64,000 bases of DNA from Psychromarinibacter sp048262455 (GTDB lineage: Bacteria > Pseudomonadota > Alphaproteobacteria > Rhodobacterales > Rhodobacteraceae). The position numbers and the translations under genes were made by a program. Where the stretch lies: positions 62,001 through 126,000 of the forward strand of contig JBLXFD010000009.1 of assembly GCA_048262455.1 (NCBI GenBank), written 5' to 3'. The notes beneath the pieces were generated by a model. That model made no database searches and had not been told where the DNA came from. It saw only the letters and a list, made by a program, of their open reading frames with translations. Below, in pieces: positions 26,536 through 34,665 of this stretch (its first letter is position 1; the number at the start of each line of letters is the position of its first letter).

Positions 26536-26988
26536 ATGCGAAAGTTTCTCGTGGTGCTGGATGACAGCCGCGAATGCCTGAACGCCATGCGGTTCGCCGC
26601 CATGCGCGCGGCCAAGACCGGCGGCGGCGTGCAGATCCTGTCGATCATCCCGCCGGACGAGTTCCAGCACTGGGTCGGGGTCGGGGAAATCATGCGCGAG
26701 GAGGCGCGCGAGCGGATCCAGGCGCATTACGAAGTCTTCGCCAAGTGGATGCGCGACCGCCAGAACATCGACCCCGAGCTGGTGATCCGCGAGGGCGAGG
26801 CGGTGCCGGAGATCCTGGGCCAGATCCGCGAGGATCCCGACATCGGTGTGCTGGTGCTGGGCGCGGGGGTCGAGAAGGGACCGGGGCCGCTGGTCAGCCA
26901 GCTGTCGCGTAACGCCGGCAGCCTGCCGGTGCCGATCACGATCGTGCCGGGGGATATTTCCAAGGAGCGGCTGGAAGAGCTGACGTGA
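26536..26988 (+). CDS. Universal stress protein (UspA) family
   Basis: A 150-residue cytosolic protein with the Usp fold: KFLVVLDDSRECLNAMRFAA at the N-terminus and VLVLGAGVEKGPGPLVSQL then PVPITIVPG at the C-terminus. The usual ATP-loop GxxGS is altered (GAGVEKGPG), so nucleotide binding is doubtful. Usp proteins accumulate in starvation and stress; no specific partner is indicated. CGGAGGATGAC precedes the ATG. Confidence 0.88.
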   Translation: MRKFLVVLDDSRECLNAMRFAAMRAAKTGGGVQILSIIPPDEFQHWVGVGEIMREEARERIQAHYEVFAKWMRDRQNIDPELVIREGEAVPEILGQIREDPDIGVLVLGAGVEKGPGPLVSQLSRNAGSLPVPITIVPGDISKERLEELT

Positions 26989-27026
26989 TCCGGGTCTAGA
27001 CCACGCCCGGCTTTCGATACCCGTAG

Positions 27027-27044
27027 GGCGGGGTTCACCCCGCC
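27027..27044. terminator. GGCGGGG/CCCCGCC hairpin after the usp gene
   Basis: A 7-bp perfect GC stem with a TTCA loop, preceded by GTAG. The same stem recurs at 43301, 49268 and 57335. It probably ends the usp transcript. Confidence 0.45.
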
Positions 27045-27066
27045 AAGACGCAACGCCAGCGAGCCC

Positions 27067-27083
27067 CTTAGAATCGTTCTAAA
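27067..27083. promoter_or_regulatory. Irr/ICE-like inverted repeat upstream of nfuA
   Basis: CTTAGAATCGTTCTAAA contains the perfect inverted repeat TTAGAA-TCG-TTCTAA. From memory, the alphaproteobacterial iron-response regulator Irr binds TTTAGAA...TTCTAAA sites (ICE boxes). It ends two bases before a -35-like TTGACG and stands about 56 bases before nfuA, an Fe-S gene, so iron control is plausible. Confidence 0.6.
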
Positions 27084-27085
27084 CC

Positions 27086-27114
27086 TTGACGTCCCGCCTC
27101 CCCAAGCGCATATC
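27086..27114 (+). promoter_or_regulatory. Probable nfuA promoter
   Basis: TTGACG (27086) and CATATC (27109) are separated by 17 bases and lie 25 bases before the nfuA start, directly downstream of the Irr-like dyad. The -35 is a near-consensus match and the -10 is weak. Confidence 0.45.
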
Positions 27115-27138
27115 GGGGGCCTGAGAAGGAAGGCCGCC

Positions 27139-27696
27139 ATGTTCATCCAGACCGAATCGACCCCGAACCCCGCGACGCTGAAGTTCCTGCCCGGCCAGGC
27201 CGTGCTGGACGCCGGCACCGCCGACTTCCCCAGCCGCGAGGCGGCCGTGACGTCCCCGCTGGCGCAGCGGATCTTCGCGGTCGAGGGTGTGACCGGCGTG
27301 TTCTTCGGCACCGACTTCGTCACCGTCACCAAGAACGACACCGTGGCGTGGGAGCATATCAAGCCCGCGATCCTCGGCGCGATCATGGAACACTACCAGT
27401 CCGGCCAGGCCGTGATGGAGGGTGACGCGGGCGAGGTGGGCCATGCCGCCCACGACGGTCCCGACAGCGAGATCGTCGTCCAGATCAAGGAACTGCTGGA
27501 CACCCGCGTACGCCCCGCCGTGGCGCAGGACGGTGGCGACATCACCTTCCACGGGTTCGAGCGCGGGGTGGTCTACCTGCACATGCAGGGCGCCTGCGCC
27601 GGTTGCCCCTCGTCCACGCTGACGCTGAAGATGGGCATCGAGAACCTGCTGCGGCACTACATCCCGGAGGTGACAGAGGTCCGGCCCGTTGCCTGA
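27139..27696 (+). CDS. nfuA: NfuA-type Fe-S cluster scaffold/carrier
   Basis: A 185-residue protein with an N-terminal Nfu_N domain (MFIQTESTPNPATLKFLPG) and a C-terminal NifU-like domain carrying CAGC (C153, C156) in ACAGCPSSTLTLKMGIENLL. It holds a 4Fe-4S cluster between two subunits and delivers it to client enzymes. An Irr-like site precedes it. The end overlaps the tsaB start by 8 bases, so tsaB and rimI may share its iron-linked transcription. Confidence 0.96.
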   Translation: MFIQTESTPNPATLKFLPGQAVLDAGTADFPSREAAVTSPLAQRIFAVEGVTGVFFGTDFVTVTKNDTVAWEHIKPAILGAIMEHYQSGQAVMEGDAGEVGHAAHDGPDSEIVVQIKELLDTRVRPAVAQDGGDITFHGFERGVVYLHMQGACAGCPSSTLTLKMGIENLLRHYIPEVTEVRPVA

Positions 27697-28279
27697 CCTC
27701 CTCGTTCTCGGCTTCGACACATCGGCCGCGCACTGCGCGGCCGCTTTGCTTTGCGACGGCCGGGTGATCGCCGCGCGGGCCGAGGCGATGACCAAGGGGC
27801 AGGCCGAACGCCTGATGCCGCTGCTCGAGGTACTGTTGGCGGCCGGCGGTATCGGCTGGACCGATCTTTCCGCGCTGGGGGTCGGCACCGGCCCCGGCAA
27901 TTTCACCGGCGTCCGCATCTCCGTCTCCGCCGCGCGGGGGCTGGCGCTGGCGCTGAAGATCCCCGCCCACGGCGTCACCGGCTTCGAGGCCACCGCAGAC
28001 GGCCTGCCCCGCCCCTGTGCGGTGACGATCCCGGCCATGCGCGGGCAGCTTTACCTGCAGCGGTTCGACCCCGATCCCGCAGCGCCGGAGATCTTGGGCG
28101 AGGCGGGCCTGCCGCAGGACCTGCCGGTGCACCCCTGCCTGCCGCCGGAACAGCTGGCCATCGCCATCGCCCGCGCCGCCGCGCGGCGACCCGTGGGGCA
28201 GGAGCGTCCGGCGCCGCTGTACCTGCGGCCTGCCGACGCCGCCCCGCCGCGCCAGGCGCCGCCGCCGATCCTGCCGTGA
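27689..28279 (+). CDS. tsaB: tRNA threonylcarbamoyladenosine biosynthesis protein TsaB
   Basis: A 196-residue ASKHA-fold protein (LVLGFDTSAAHCAAALL, GVGTGPGNFTGVRISVSAARGLAL) that partners TsaD and TsaE in making the universal t6A37 modification of ANN-decoding tRNAs. The start is TTG 27689, inside the end of nfuA. The stop overlaps the GTG start of the acetyltransferase gene (GTGA); tsaB-rimI pairing is widespread in bacteria. Confidence 0.95.
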   Translation: MPDLLVLGFDTSAAHCAAALLCDGRVIAARAEAMTKGQAERLMPLLEVLLAAGGIGWTDLSALGVGTGPGNFTGVRISVSAARGLALALKIPAHGVTGFEATADGLPRPCAVTIPAMRGQLYLQRFDPDPAAPEILGEAGLPQDLPVHPCLPPEQLAIAIARAAARRPVGQERPAPLYLRPADAAPPRQAPPPILP

Positions 28280-28695
28280 CGCCCGAGACGCTGGCGGCCC
28301 TGCACGCCCGCTGCTTCACCACGCCGCGCCCCTTCTCGGCCACCGAGATCGCTTCGCTGCTGGACAGCCCCCATGCCTTCCTCTGCCACCGCTCCGGCGG
28401 CTTCGCCCTCGGCCGCGCGCTGGCGGGGGAGGCAGAACTGCTGACCATCGCGGTAGACCCCGCCCTGCGGCGGCAGGGGCTGGGGCGCGCGCTGCTGGGC
28501 GATTTCGACAGCGCCGCCCGCGCCCGCGCCGCCACCGAGGCCTTCCTGGAGGTCGCCGCCGGGAACACCGCTGCCCGGGCGCTTTACGCCGCCGCGAGCT
28601 GGCAACCGGCGGGGCTGCGGCGCGGCTACTACCGTGCCCCGGACGGCAGCCGTGACGACGCGCTGATCCTGCGCAAGCCGCTGGCCCCGGCCTGA
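28276..28695 (+). CDS. rimI: GNAT acetyltransferase, RimI-like
   Basis: A 139-residue GNAT protein starting at GTG 28276, which overlaps the tsaB stop as GTGA. The acetyl-CoA motif A is LRRQGLGRALL, preceded by ELLTIAVDPA and followed by EVAAGNTAARALYAAASW, typical of RimI. RimI acetylates the N-terminal alanine of ribosomal protein S18. The assignment rests on motif and on the tsaB neighbour. Confidence 0.9.
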   Translation: MTPETLAALHARCFTTPRPFSATEIASLLDSPHAFLCHRSGGFALGRALAGEAELLTIAVDPALRRQGLGRALLGDFDSAARARAATEAFLEVAAGNTAARALYAAASWQPAGLRRGYYRAPDGSRDDALILRKPLAPA

Positions 28696-28869
28696 CACCG
28701 CCCGCCCCCGCCGAACCGCTCGGATCCCGTCGCGGAACCCTTGTGCGGGCCAAAATAGCGGTTGACCCCCTTCTGCCCCATGGTCCTAAATCGCTGCATC
28801 GCGGGCGGTGAGCCCGCCAATAGAGCGCGCCGCATTCCCGGCCGCTCCAAGACCAACTGGGAGAATTCC

Positions 28870-29868
28870 ATGAGCCTGATGAAGACACTTCTGGGAGCCG
28901 GCGCTGCGCTGGCGCTCTCTGCCGCCGGTGCGCTGGCAGAGCCGGGCCTGATCATCGACCTCGGCGGCAAATTCGACAAATCCTTCAACGAAAGCGCCTA
29001 CAACGGCGCACAGCGCTGGGTGAAGGAATCGGGCGGCGAGTACACCGAGACCGAGCTGCAGTCCGAGGCCCAGCGCGAGCAGAACATGCGCAAGATGGCA
29101 GAGCGCGGCGCGAACCCGATCGTGGTGCTGGGCTTCGCCAACGCCTCGACGCTGGAAAAGGTGGCGCCGGACTACCCGGACACCAACTTCGCCATCGTCG
29201 ACATGGTGGTCGACGCGCCGAACGTGAAGTCGATCGTCTTCTCCGAACATGAAGGCAGCTACCTCGTCGGCATGATCGCCGCGATGAAATCCGAATCCGG
29301 CACCGTCGGCTTCGTCGGCGGCATGGACGTGCCGCTGATCCGCAAGTTCGCCTGCGGCTATGCCCAGGGGGTCCTGGCGGTGAATCCCGACGCCAAGGTG
29401 GTGGCCAACATGACCGGCACCACGCCGGCCGCGTGGAATGACCCGGTGAAGGGCGGCGAGCTGACCAAGAGCCAGATCAGCCAGGGCGCCGACGTGATCT
29501 ATGCCGCCGCCGGCGGCACCGGCGTGGGCGTGCTGCAGGCCGCGGCCGACGAGGGCGTATTCTCGATCGGCGTGGACAGCAACCAGAACTACATGCACCC
29601 CGGGTCGGTCCTAACCTCGATGCTCAAGCGCGTGGACAACGCCGTCTACGACGTCTTCACCGCCGGCAACGATGGCTTCGAGTCCGGGATCCAGGTGATG
29701 GACCTCGGATCTGAAGGCGTGGGCGTCGCGGTGGACGAGCACAACCAGGACCTCATCAGCGACGACATCACCTCGGCGGTCGAGGATGCCAAGGCCAAGA
29801 TCGTCTCTGGCGAGATCGAGGTGCACGACTACACCTCGGACGACAGCTGCCCCGCGCTGACGTTCTGA
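28870..29868 (+). CDS. BMP-family ABC transporter substrate-binding protein (purine nucleoside)
   Basis: A 332-residue periplasmic binding protein. The Sec signal ends near GALA/EP with no lipobox, so it is soluble. The BMP fold shows IIDLGGKFDKSFNESAYNGA, EGSYLVGMIAAM, FVGGMDVPLIRKFACGYAQG and VDSNQNYMHPGSVLTSML. Related proteins bind purine nucleosides. GGGAG precedes ATG 28870; a weak promoter-like TTGACC stands at 28762. It heads an operon with the ATPase, two permeases and a nucleoside phosphorylase. Confidence 0.94.
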   Translation: MSLMKTLLGAGAALALSAAGALAEPGLIIDLGGKFDKSFNESAYNGAQRWVKESGGEYTETELQSEAQREQNMRKMAERGANPIVVLGFANASTLEKVAPDYPDTNFAIVDMVVDAPNVKSIVFSEHEGSYLVGMIAAMKSESGTVGFVGGMDVPLIRKFACGYAQGVLAVNPDAKVVANMTGTTPAAWNDPVKGGELTKSQISQGADVIYAAAGGTGVGVLQAAADEGVFSIGVDSNQNYMHPGSVLTSMLKRVDNAVYDVFTAGNDGFESGIQVMDLGSEGVGVAVDEHNQDLISDDITSAVEDAKAKIVSGEIEVHDYTSDDSCPALTF

Positions 29869-31494
29869 ATGGGCGAAAGCCATGACATCGAGGGGCGGCC
29901 CGACGCGGCCGCCCCCGCCATTGAACTGAAGGGCATCTCGAAGTCCTTCGGCCCGGTGCAGGCCAACAAGGACATCAGTATCCGGGTGATGCCCGGCACG
30001 ATCCACGGCATCATCGGCGAGAACGGCGCGGGCAAGTCCACGCTGATGTCGATCCTCTACGGCTTCTACAAGGCCGACGCGGGCGAGATCTTCATCAACG
30101 GCCGCAAGACCGAGATCCCCGACAGCCAGGCCGCGATCCGCGCCGGGATCGGCATGGTGTTCCAGCACTTCAAGCTGGTGCAGAATTTCTCCGTGCTCGA
30201 GAACATCATCCTCGGCGCCGAGGAGGGCGCGCTGCTGAAGCCCTCGATGGCCAAGGCGCGGGGCGCGCTGAAGCGGCTGGCCGAGGAATACGAGCTGCAC
30301 GTGGACCCCGACGACCTGATCGAGGAGATCGGCGTGGGGATGCAGCAGCGGGTCGAGATCCTGAAGGCGCTGTACCGGCAGGCCGACATCCTGATCCTGG
30401 ACGAGCCCACGGGGGTGCTGACCCCGCCCGAGGCCGACCACCTGTTCCGCATCCTCGAGGGGCTGCGCAACCAGGGCAAGACGATCATCCTGATCACCCA
30501 CAAGCTGCGCGAGATCATGGAGATCACCGATACCGTCAGCGTCATGCGCCGGGGCGAGATGACCGCGACGGTGAAGACCTCCGAGACCAGCCCGGAGGCG
30601 CTGGCGGAACTGATGGTGGGCCGCAAGGTGCTGCTGCGGGTCGACAAGGTGCCCGCCGCCCCCGGCGCGCCGGTGCTGCAGGTCGAGAACCTGCGCGTGC
30701 TGGACGACGACGGGGTCGAGCGGCTGCGCGGCATCTCGCTGGAGGTGCGGGCGGGCGAGATCCTGGGCGTCGCCGGCGTGGCGGGCAATGGCCAGTCGGA
30801 GCTGCTGGAGGTGCTGGGCGGCATCACCGCCGCCACCGGCCGCGTGCGGCTGAACGGCGACGAGATCGACCTGAGCGGCAAATACTCCGACGGCCAGTCG
30901 CGCCGCGCCCGCGGCATCGCCCACGTGCCCGAGGACCGCCAGCACCTGGGGCTGATCATGGACTTCTACGCCTGGGAGAACGCGGTGCTCGGCTATCACC
31001 ACGACGCGCGCTACCAGAAGAACGCCCTGCTGATGGACAACGCCGCGATCCGCGCCGACACCGAGGCCAAGATGGAACGGTTCGACGTGCGCCCGCCGAA
31101 CCCCGGCCTGACCGCGCGCAGCTTTTCCGGCGGTAACCAGCAGAAGATCGTCTGCGCCCGCGAGATAGAGCGGAACCCCGACCTGCTGCTGGTCGGCCAG
31201 CCCACCCGCGGCGTCGACATCGGCGCGATCGAGTTCATCCACCAGCAGATCGTCGGCCTGCGCGACCAGGGCAAGGCGGTGCTGCTGGTCTCCGTCGAGC
31301 TGGACGAGATCCTGTCGCTGTCCGACCGCATCGCGGTGATGTTCGACGGCCGCGTCATGGGCGAGCGCCTGCCCGCCGAGACCGACGAGCGCGAGCTTGG
31401 CCTGCTGATGGCCGGCATCACCGACACCGATCGGCCGCACTCCGTCGACGAGGTGGAGCGCAACCTGGCCCATGCCAAGGGGAAGGTGACATGA
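29869..31494 (+). CDS. ABC transporter ATP-binding protein, nucleoside/sugar type with two nucleotide-binding domains
   Basis: A 541-residue tandem ATPase that begins directly after the stop of the binding-protein gene. The first domain is intact: Walker A GENGAGKST near residue 50, Walker B ILILDEPTGVL. The second domain is degenerate, with GVAGNGQSELLE in place of Walker A and LLLVGQPTRGVD in place of the DEP box, but keeps the FSGGNQQK signature; this asymmetry is usual for the family. It energises import through the two permeases encoded downstream. Confidence 0.95.
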   Translation: MGESHDIEGRPDAAAPAIELKGISKSFGPVQANKDISIRVMPGTIHGIIGENGAGKSTLMSILYGFYKADAGEIFINGRKTEIPDSQAAIRAGIGMVFQHFKLVQNFSVLENIILGAEEGALLKPSMAKARGALKRLAEEYELHVDPDDLIEEIGVGMQQRVEILKALYRQADILILDEPTGVLTPPEADHLFRILEGLRNQGKTIILITHKLREIMEITDTVSVMRRGEMTATVKTSETSPEALAELMVGRKVLLRVDKVPAAPGAPVLQVENLRVLDDDGVERLRGISLEVRAGEILGVAGVAGNGQSELLEVLGGITAATGRVRLNGDEIDLSGKYSDGQSRRARGIAHVPEDRQHLGLIMDFYAWENAVLGYHHDARYQKNALLMDNAAIRADTEAKMERFDVRPPNPGLTARSFSGGNQQKIVCAREIERNPDLLLVGQPTRGVDIGAIEFIHQQIVGLRDQGKAVLLVSVELDEILSLSDRIAVMFDGRVMGERLPAETDERELGLLMAGITDTDRPHSVDEVERNLAHAKGKVT

Positions 31495-31528
31495 CCCAGC
31501 GCCGCGCCGGACCCCGGGAGACCGCCCG

Positions 31529-32698
31529 ATGACCCGCCTGCCGAAATGGGTCGACGTCGCGCTGATCCCGGCGATCAACCTGCTGCTGGCGCTGGCGGTC
31601 TCGGGGCTGGTGATCCTCTACATCGGGGAAAGCCCGCTGGAGGCGATCACCATCATGGTGCAGGGGGCCGTGGGCTCTGCCTATGGCTGGGGCTACACGC
31701 TGTACTACGCCACCAACTTCATCTTCACCGGCCTTGCCGTGGCCGTCGCCTTCCAGGCGCGGCTGTTCAACATCGGCGGCGAGGGGCAGGCGGCGCTGGG
31801 CAGCCTGGGCGTGGCGCTGGTCAGCCTGTCGCTGCCCTGGCCCCACTGGTCGCTGGCGCTGCCCGCCGCGGTGATCGGCAGCGCGCTGTTCGGTGCGGCC
31901 TGGGCGGCGATCCCGGCCTGGCTGCAGGCCCGGCGCGGCAGTCACATCGTGATCACCACGATCATGTTCAACTTCATCGCCTCGGCGCTGCTGGTCTACC
32001 TGCTGGTCAACGTGCTGAAGCCCGTCGGCTCCATGGCGCCCGAAACCGCGCGCTTCCCCGAGGGGTCGTTCCTGCCCAATGCCTACGACATGCTGTGGTG
32101 GATGGGCTTTTCCCGTTCTGCCCCGCTGAACATCACCTTCTTCATCGCCATCCTCTGCTGCGTGCTGGTCTGGCTGCTGATCTGGCGCACCCGCCTCGGC
32201 TACCAGATCCGGGCGCTGGGACAGTCGGAACCTGCCGCGGTCTACGCCGGGATCTCGCCGGTGAAGACGATCATGACCGTCATGCTGATCTCCGGCGGGC
32301 TGGCCGGGCTGATGGGGGTCAACGCCGTGATGGGCGAGGCCGAGCGGCTGGTGATCGACCCGGTGCAGGGCGCCGGCTTCGTCGGCATCGCGGTGGCGCT
32401 GATGGGCCGGTCGCACCCGGCGGGCGTGTTCCTGGCGGGGCTGCTGTTCGGGATGCTCTACCAGGGCGGCGGCGAGCTGGAGTTCGAGATCCCCGCCGTC
32501 AGCCGCGAGATGATCCTGGTGATCCAAGCCATGGTGATCCTGTTCACCGGCGCGCTGGATAACATGATCCGCATGCCGTTCGAGCGGTTCTTCGAGGGCC
32601 GCATGAACCGCGGCGCCGCCAAGCGCGCGGCCAAGCCGATGCCGCCGGGCGAGGACAAGACGCACAAGGCGCAGCCCCCCGCGCCGGAGGGCCCCTGA
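31529..32698 (+). CDS. ABC transporter permease (nucleoside uptake, subunit 1)
   Basis: A 389-residue inner-membrane permease of the BPD_transp_2 family with roughly ten hydrophobic helices and the coupling segment LFNIGGEGQAALGSLG. The C-terminal tail (about 30 residues after the last helix) is hydrophilic and Lys/Pro-rich. It starts 34 bases after the ATPase gene and one base separates its stop from the next permease start. With its partner it should form the translocation channel. Confidence 0.93.
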   Translation: MTRLPKWVDVALIPAINLLLALAVSGLVILYIGESPLEAITIMVQGAVGSAYGWGYTLYYATNFIFTGLAVAVAFQARLFNIGGEGQAALGSLGVALVSLSLPWPHWSLALPAAVIGSALFGAAWAAIPAWLQARRGSHIVITTIMFNFIASALLVYLLVNVLKPVGSMAPETARFPEGSFLPNAYDMLWWMGFSRSAPLNITFFIAILCCVLVWLLIWRTRLGYQIRALGQSEPAAVYAGISPVKTIMTVMLISGGLAGLMGVNAVMGEAERLVIDPVQGAGFVGIAVALMGRSHPAGVFLAGLLFGMLYQGGGELEFEIPAVSREMILVIQAMVILFTGALDNMIRMPFERFFEGRMNRGAAKRAAKPMPPGEDKTHKAQPPAPEGP

Positions 32699-32699
32699 C

Positions 32700-33665
32700 A
32701 TGGATCTCGCCACCATCCTGCCGATCCTCGACGCCACGCTGCGCGCCGCGACGCCGCTGCTGTTCGTCTGCCTCGCCGGGCTGTTCTCGGAACGCTCGGG
32801 GATCATCGACATCGGGCTGGAGGGCAAGCTGCTGATCTCGGCCTTCTTCTCGGCCTCGGTGGCGGCCAAGACCGGCGACGTCTGGCAGGGTCTGCTGGCG
32901 GGCATCGGGGCCTCGCTGGCGCTGTCGCTGATCCACGGGATCGCCTCGATCACCTTCCGCGGCAACCAGCTGATCTCGGGCGTGGCGCTGAACTTCCTCG
33001 CCTCGGGGCTGACGGTGGTGATCGGCGAGACCTGGTTCGGGCTGGGCGGCCGCACGCCGCAGCTCTCCGGCGCCGCGCGGTTCGAGCCGATCGAGCTGCC
33101 CTTCGCCACCGAGATCAGCGAGGTGCCGCTGCTGGGGCCGATCTATGCAGAGCTGATCTCGGGCCACACGATCCTGGTCTACGGCGCGGTGCTGACCGTG
33201 GCGCTGACCTGGTGGGTGTTGTTCCGCACCCGGTTCGGGCTGCACCTGCGGGCGGTGGGCGAGAACCCGGAGTCAGTCGATACTGCCGGTATCTCGGTAA
33301 CGCGCCTGCGCTACGGTGCCATCGTCATCGCCGGGGTGCTCTGCGGCATCGGCGGGGCCTACCTGGCCACCGGACTGGCGGCCGGCTTCGTCAAGGAAAT
33401 GAGCGCCGGCCGCGGCTTCATCGCGCTGGCGGCGCTGATCTTCGCGAAGTGGCGGCCGTGGTACGCGCTGGGGGCCTGCCTGCTGTTCGGGTTCCTCGAC
33501 GCAGTGGGCAACCGGTTCCAGAACATGTCGGTCCTGGGGATCGACGTGCCGACCCAGTTCATGCAGGCGCTGCCCTACATCCTGACGGTGGTGATCCTGG
33601 CCGGCTTCGTCGGCAAGGCGATCCCGCCGCGGGCGGGCGGGCAGCCTTACGTGAAAGAACGCTGA
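32700..33665 (+). CDS. ABC transporter permease (nucleoside uptake, subunit 2)
   Basis: A 321-residue permease, second half of the heterodimer. It shows the family motif LFSERSGIIDIGLEGKLL near residue 30, corresponding to the NIGGEG segment in subunit 1, and about nine helices ending near IPPRAGGQPY. The start follows the previous stop by one base. The gap to the phosphorylase gene carries two palindromes. Confidence 0.93.
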   Translation: MDLATILPILDATLRAATPLLFVCLAGLFSERSGIIDIGLEGKLLISAFFSASVAAKTGDVWQGLLAGIGASLALSLIHGIASITFRGNQLISGVALNFLASGLTVVIGETWFGLGGRTPQLSGAARFEPIELPFATEISEVPLLGPIYAELISGHTILVYGAVLTVALTWWVLFRTRFGLHLRAVGENPESVDTAGISVTRLRYGAIVIAGVLCGIGGAYLATGLAAGFVKEMSAGRGFIALAALIFAKWRPWYALGACLLFGFLDAVGNRFQNMSVLGIDVPTQFMQALPYILTVVILAGFVGKAIPPRAGGQPYVKER

Positions 33666-33672
33666 TGGGGGG

Positions 33673-33692
33673 GCGATTTTCTAGAAAATCGC
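33673..33692. repeat. Perfect 20-base palindrome, element 1 of a pair
   Basis: GCGATTTTCTAGAAAATCGC reads the same on both strands and has an AT-rich centre unlike its surroundings. It lies 7 bases after the permease stop. Confidence 0.7.
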
Positions 33693-33698
33693 GAAGGG

Positions 33699-33720
33699 CA
33701 GAGTTTTCTGGAAAACTCTG
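33699..33720. repeat. Near-perfect 22-base palindrome, element 2 of a pair
   Basis: CAGAGTTTT / AAAACTCTG flank CTGG. The core TTTTCTGGAAAA mirrors the core TTTTCTAGAAAA of the neighbouring element. Together they form two adjacent hairpins in the 82-base gap before the phosphorylase gene. Confidence 0.7.
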
Positions 33721-33747
33721 TGGCAGGACGAACGTGGGAAGCCAGAC

Positions 33748-34548
33748 ATGACCGACGCCACCACCCTCGCCCGCCAGATCCGTGACCGCGCGGGGGCCGA
33801 GCCGCCGCGCTTCGGGCTGGTGCTGGGCTCCGGCCTCGGGCACCTCGCCGACGCGGTGGAGGGGGTGGCGATCGACTATGCCGACCTGCCGGGCTTTCCC
33901 CATGCCGGCGTCAGCGGGCACAACCCCAAGCTGGTGATCGGCACCCTCGGGGGCACCCGCGTCGCGGTCTTCGGCGGGCGGGCGCATTACTACGAAAGCG
34001 GCCGGGGCGACGCCATGCGCCTGCCGCTGGAGGTGCTGAAGGAACTGGGCGCCGAGGCGCTGCTGCTGACCAATGCCGCCGGATCCATGCGCCCGGATAT
34101 CCCGCCCGGCGAGCTGATGATGCTGAGCGACCACATCAACTTCTCCGGCCTCAACCCGCTGATCGGCGAGGCCACCGACGCCCGCTTTGTCCCGATGAAG
34201 GACGCCTACGACCCGGACCTTCGCGCTCGTCTTTCTGCCGCTGCAGAGGCCGAGGGTGTCACCCTGAAGGACGGCGTCTACGCCTGGTACTCCGGCCCCT
34301 CCTTCGAGACGCCGGCAGAGATTCGGGCGATCCGCATCCTCGGGGCCGACGCCGTGGGCATGTCGACCGTGCCCGAGGTGATCCTCGCGCGGTTCCTGGG
34401 GCTGAAGGTGGCGGCGATTTCCACCATCACCAACATGGCCGCGGGGATGAGCGACGAGGCGATCAGCCATGCCCATACCAAGGCCATGGCCCCCCTCGGC
34501 GCCGAAAAGCTGGAGCGGATCCTGCGGCGGTTGCTGGCCCAGGGCTGA
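33748..34548 (+). CDS. Purine nucleoside phosphorylase (trimeric, PNP family 2)
   Basis: A 266-residue enzyme cleaving inosine, guanosine or xanthosine with phosphate to base and ribose-1-phosphate. Family motifs: GLVLGSGLGHLA (phosphate loop), GHNPKLVIG, FGGRAHYYE, LLTNAAGSMRPD, GVYAWYSGPSFETPAEIRA and VGMSTVPEVILAR. Its place after the nucleoside importer gives a complete uptake-and-cleavage pathway. Confidence 0.95.
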   Translation: MTDATTLARQIRDRAGAEPPRFGLVLGSGLGHLADAVEGVAIDYADLPGFPHAGVSGHNPKLVIGTLGGTRVAVFGGRAHYYESGRGDAMRLPLEVLKELGAEALLLTNAAGSMRPDIPPGELMMLSDHINFSGLNPLIGEATDARFVPMKDAYDPDLRARLSAAAEAEGVTLKDGVYAWYSGPSFETPAEIRAIRILGADAVGMSTVPEVILARFLGLKVAAISTITNMAAGMSDEAISHAHTKAMAPLGAEKLERILRRLLAQG

Positions 34549-34561
34549 CGCAGCGTCGCCC

Positions 34562-34584
34562 AATTCCCGCAGTCGGCGGGAATT
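34562..34584. terminator. Hairpin after the phosphorylase gene
   Basis: A perfect 9-bp stem AATTCCCGC / GCGGGAATT with a 5-base loop, 13 bases after the stop. No T-run follows; probable end of the nucleoside operon. Confidence 0.5.
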
Positions 34585-34665
34585 CGGCGGGCGCCGCCGC
34601 CGGGCCACGCCCGTTCCGTCCCCGGCCCCTTCCCTTGGCCGGATATTCCGCTTAAAGCGCGCACC

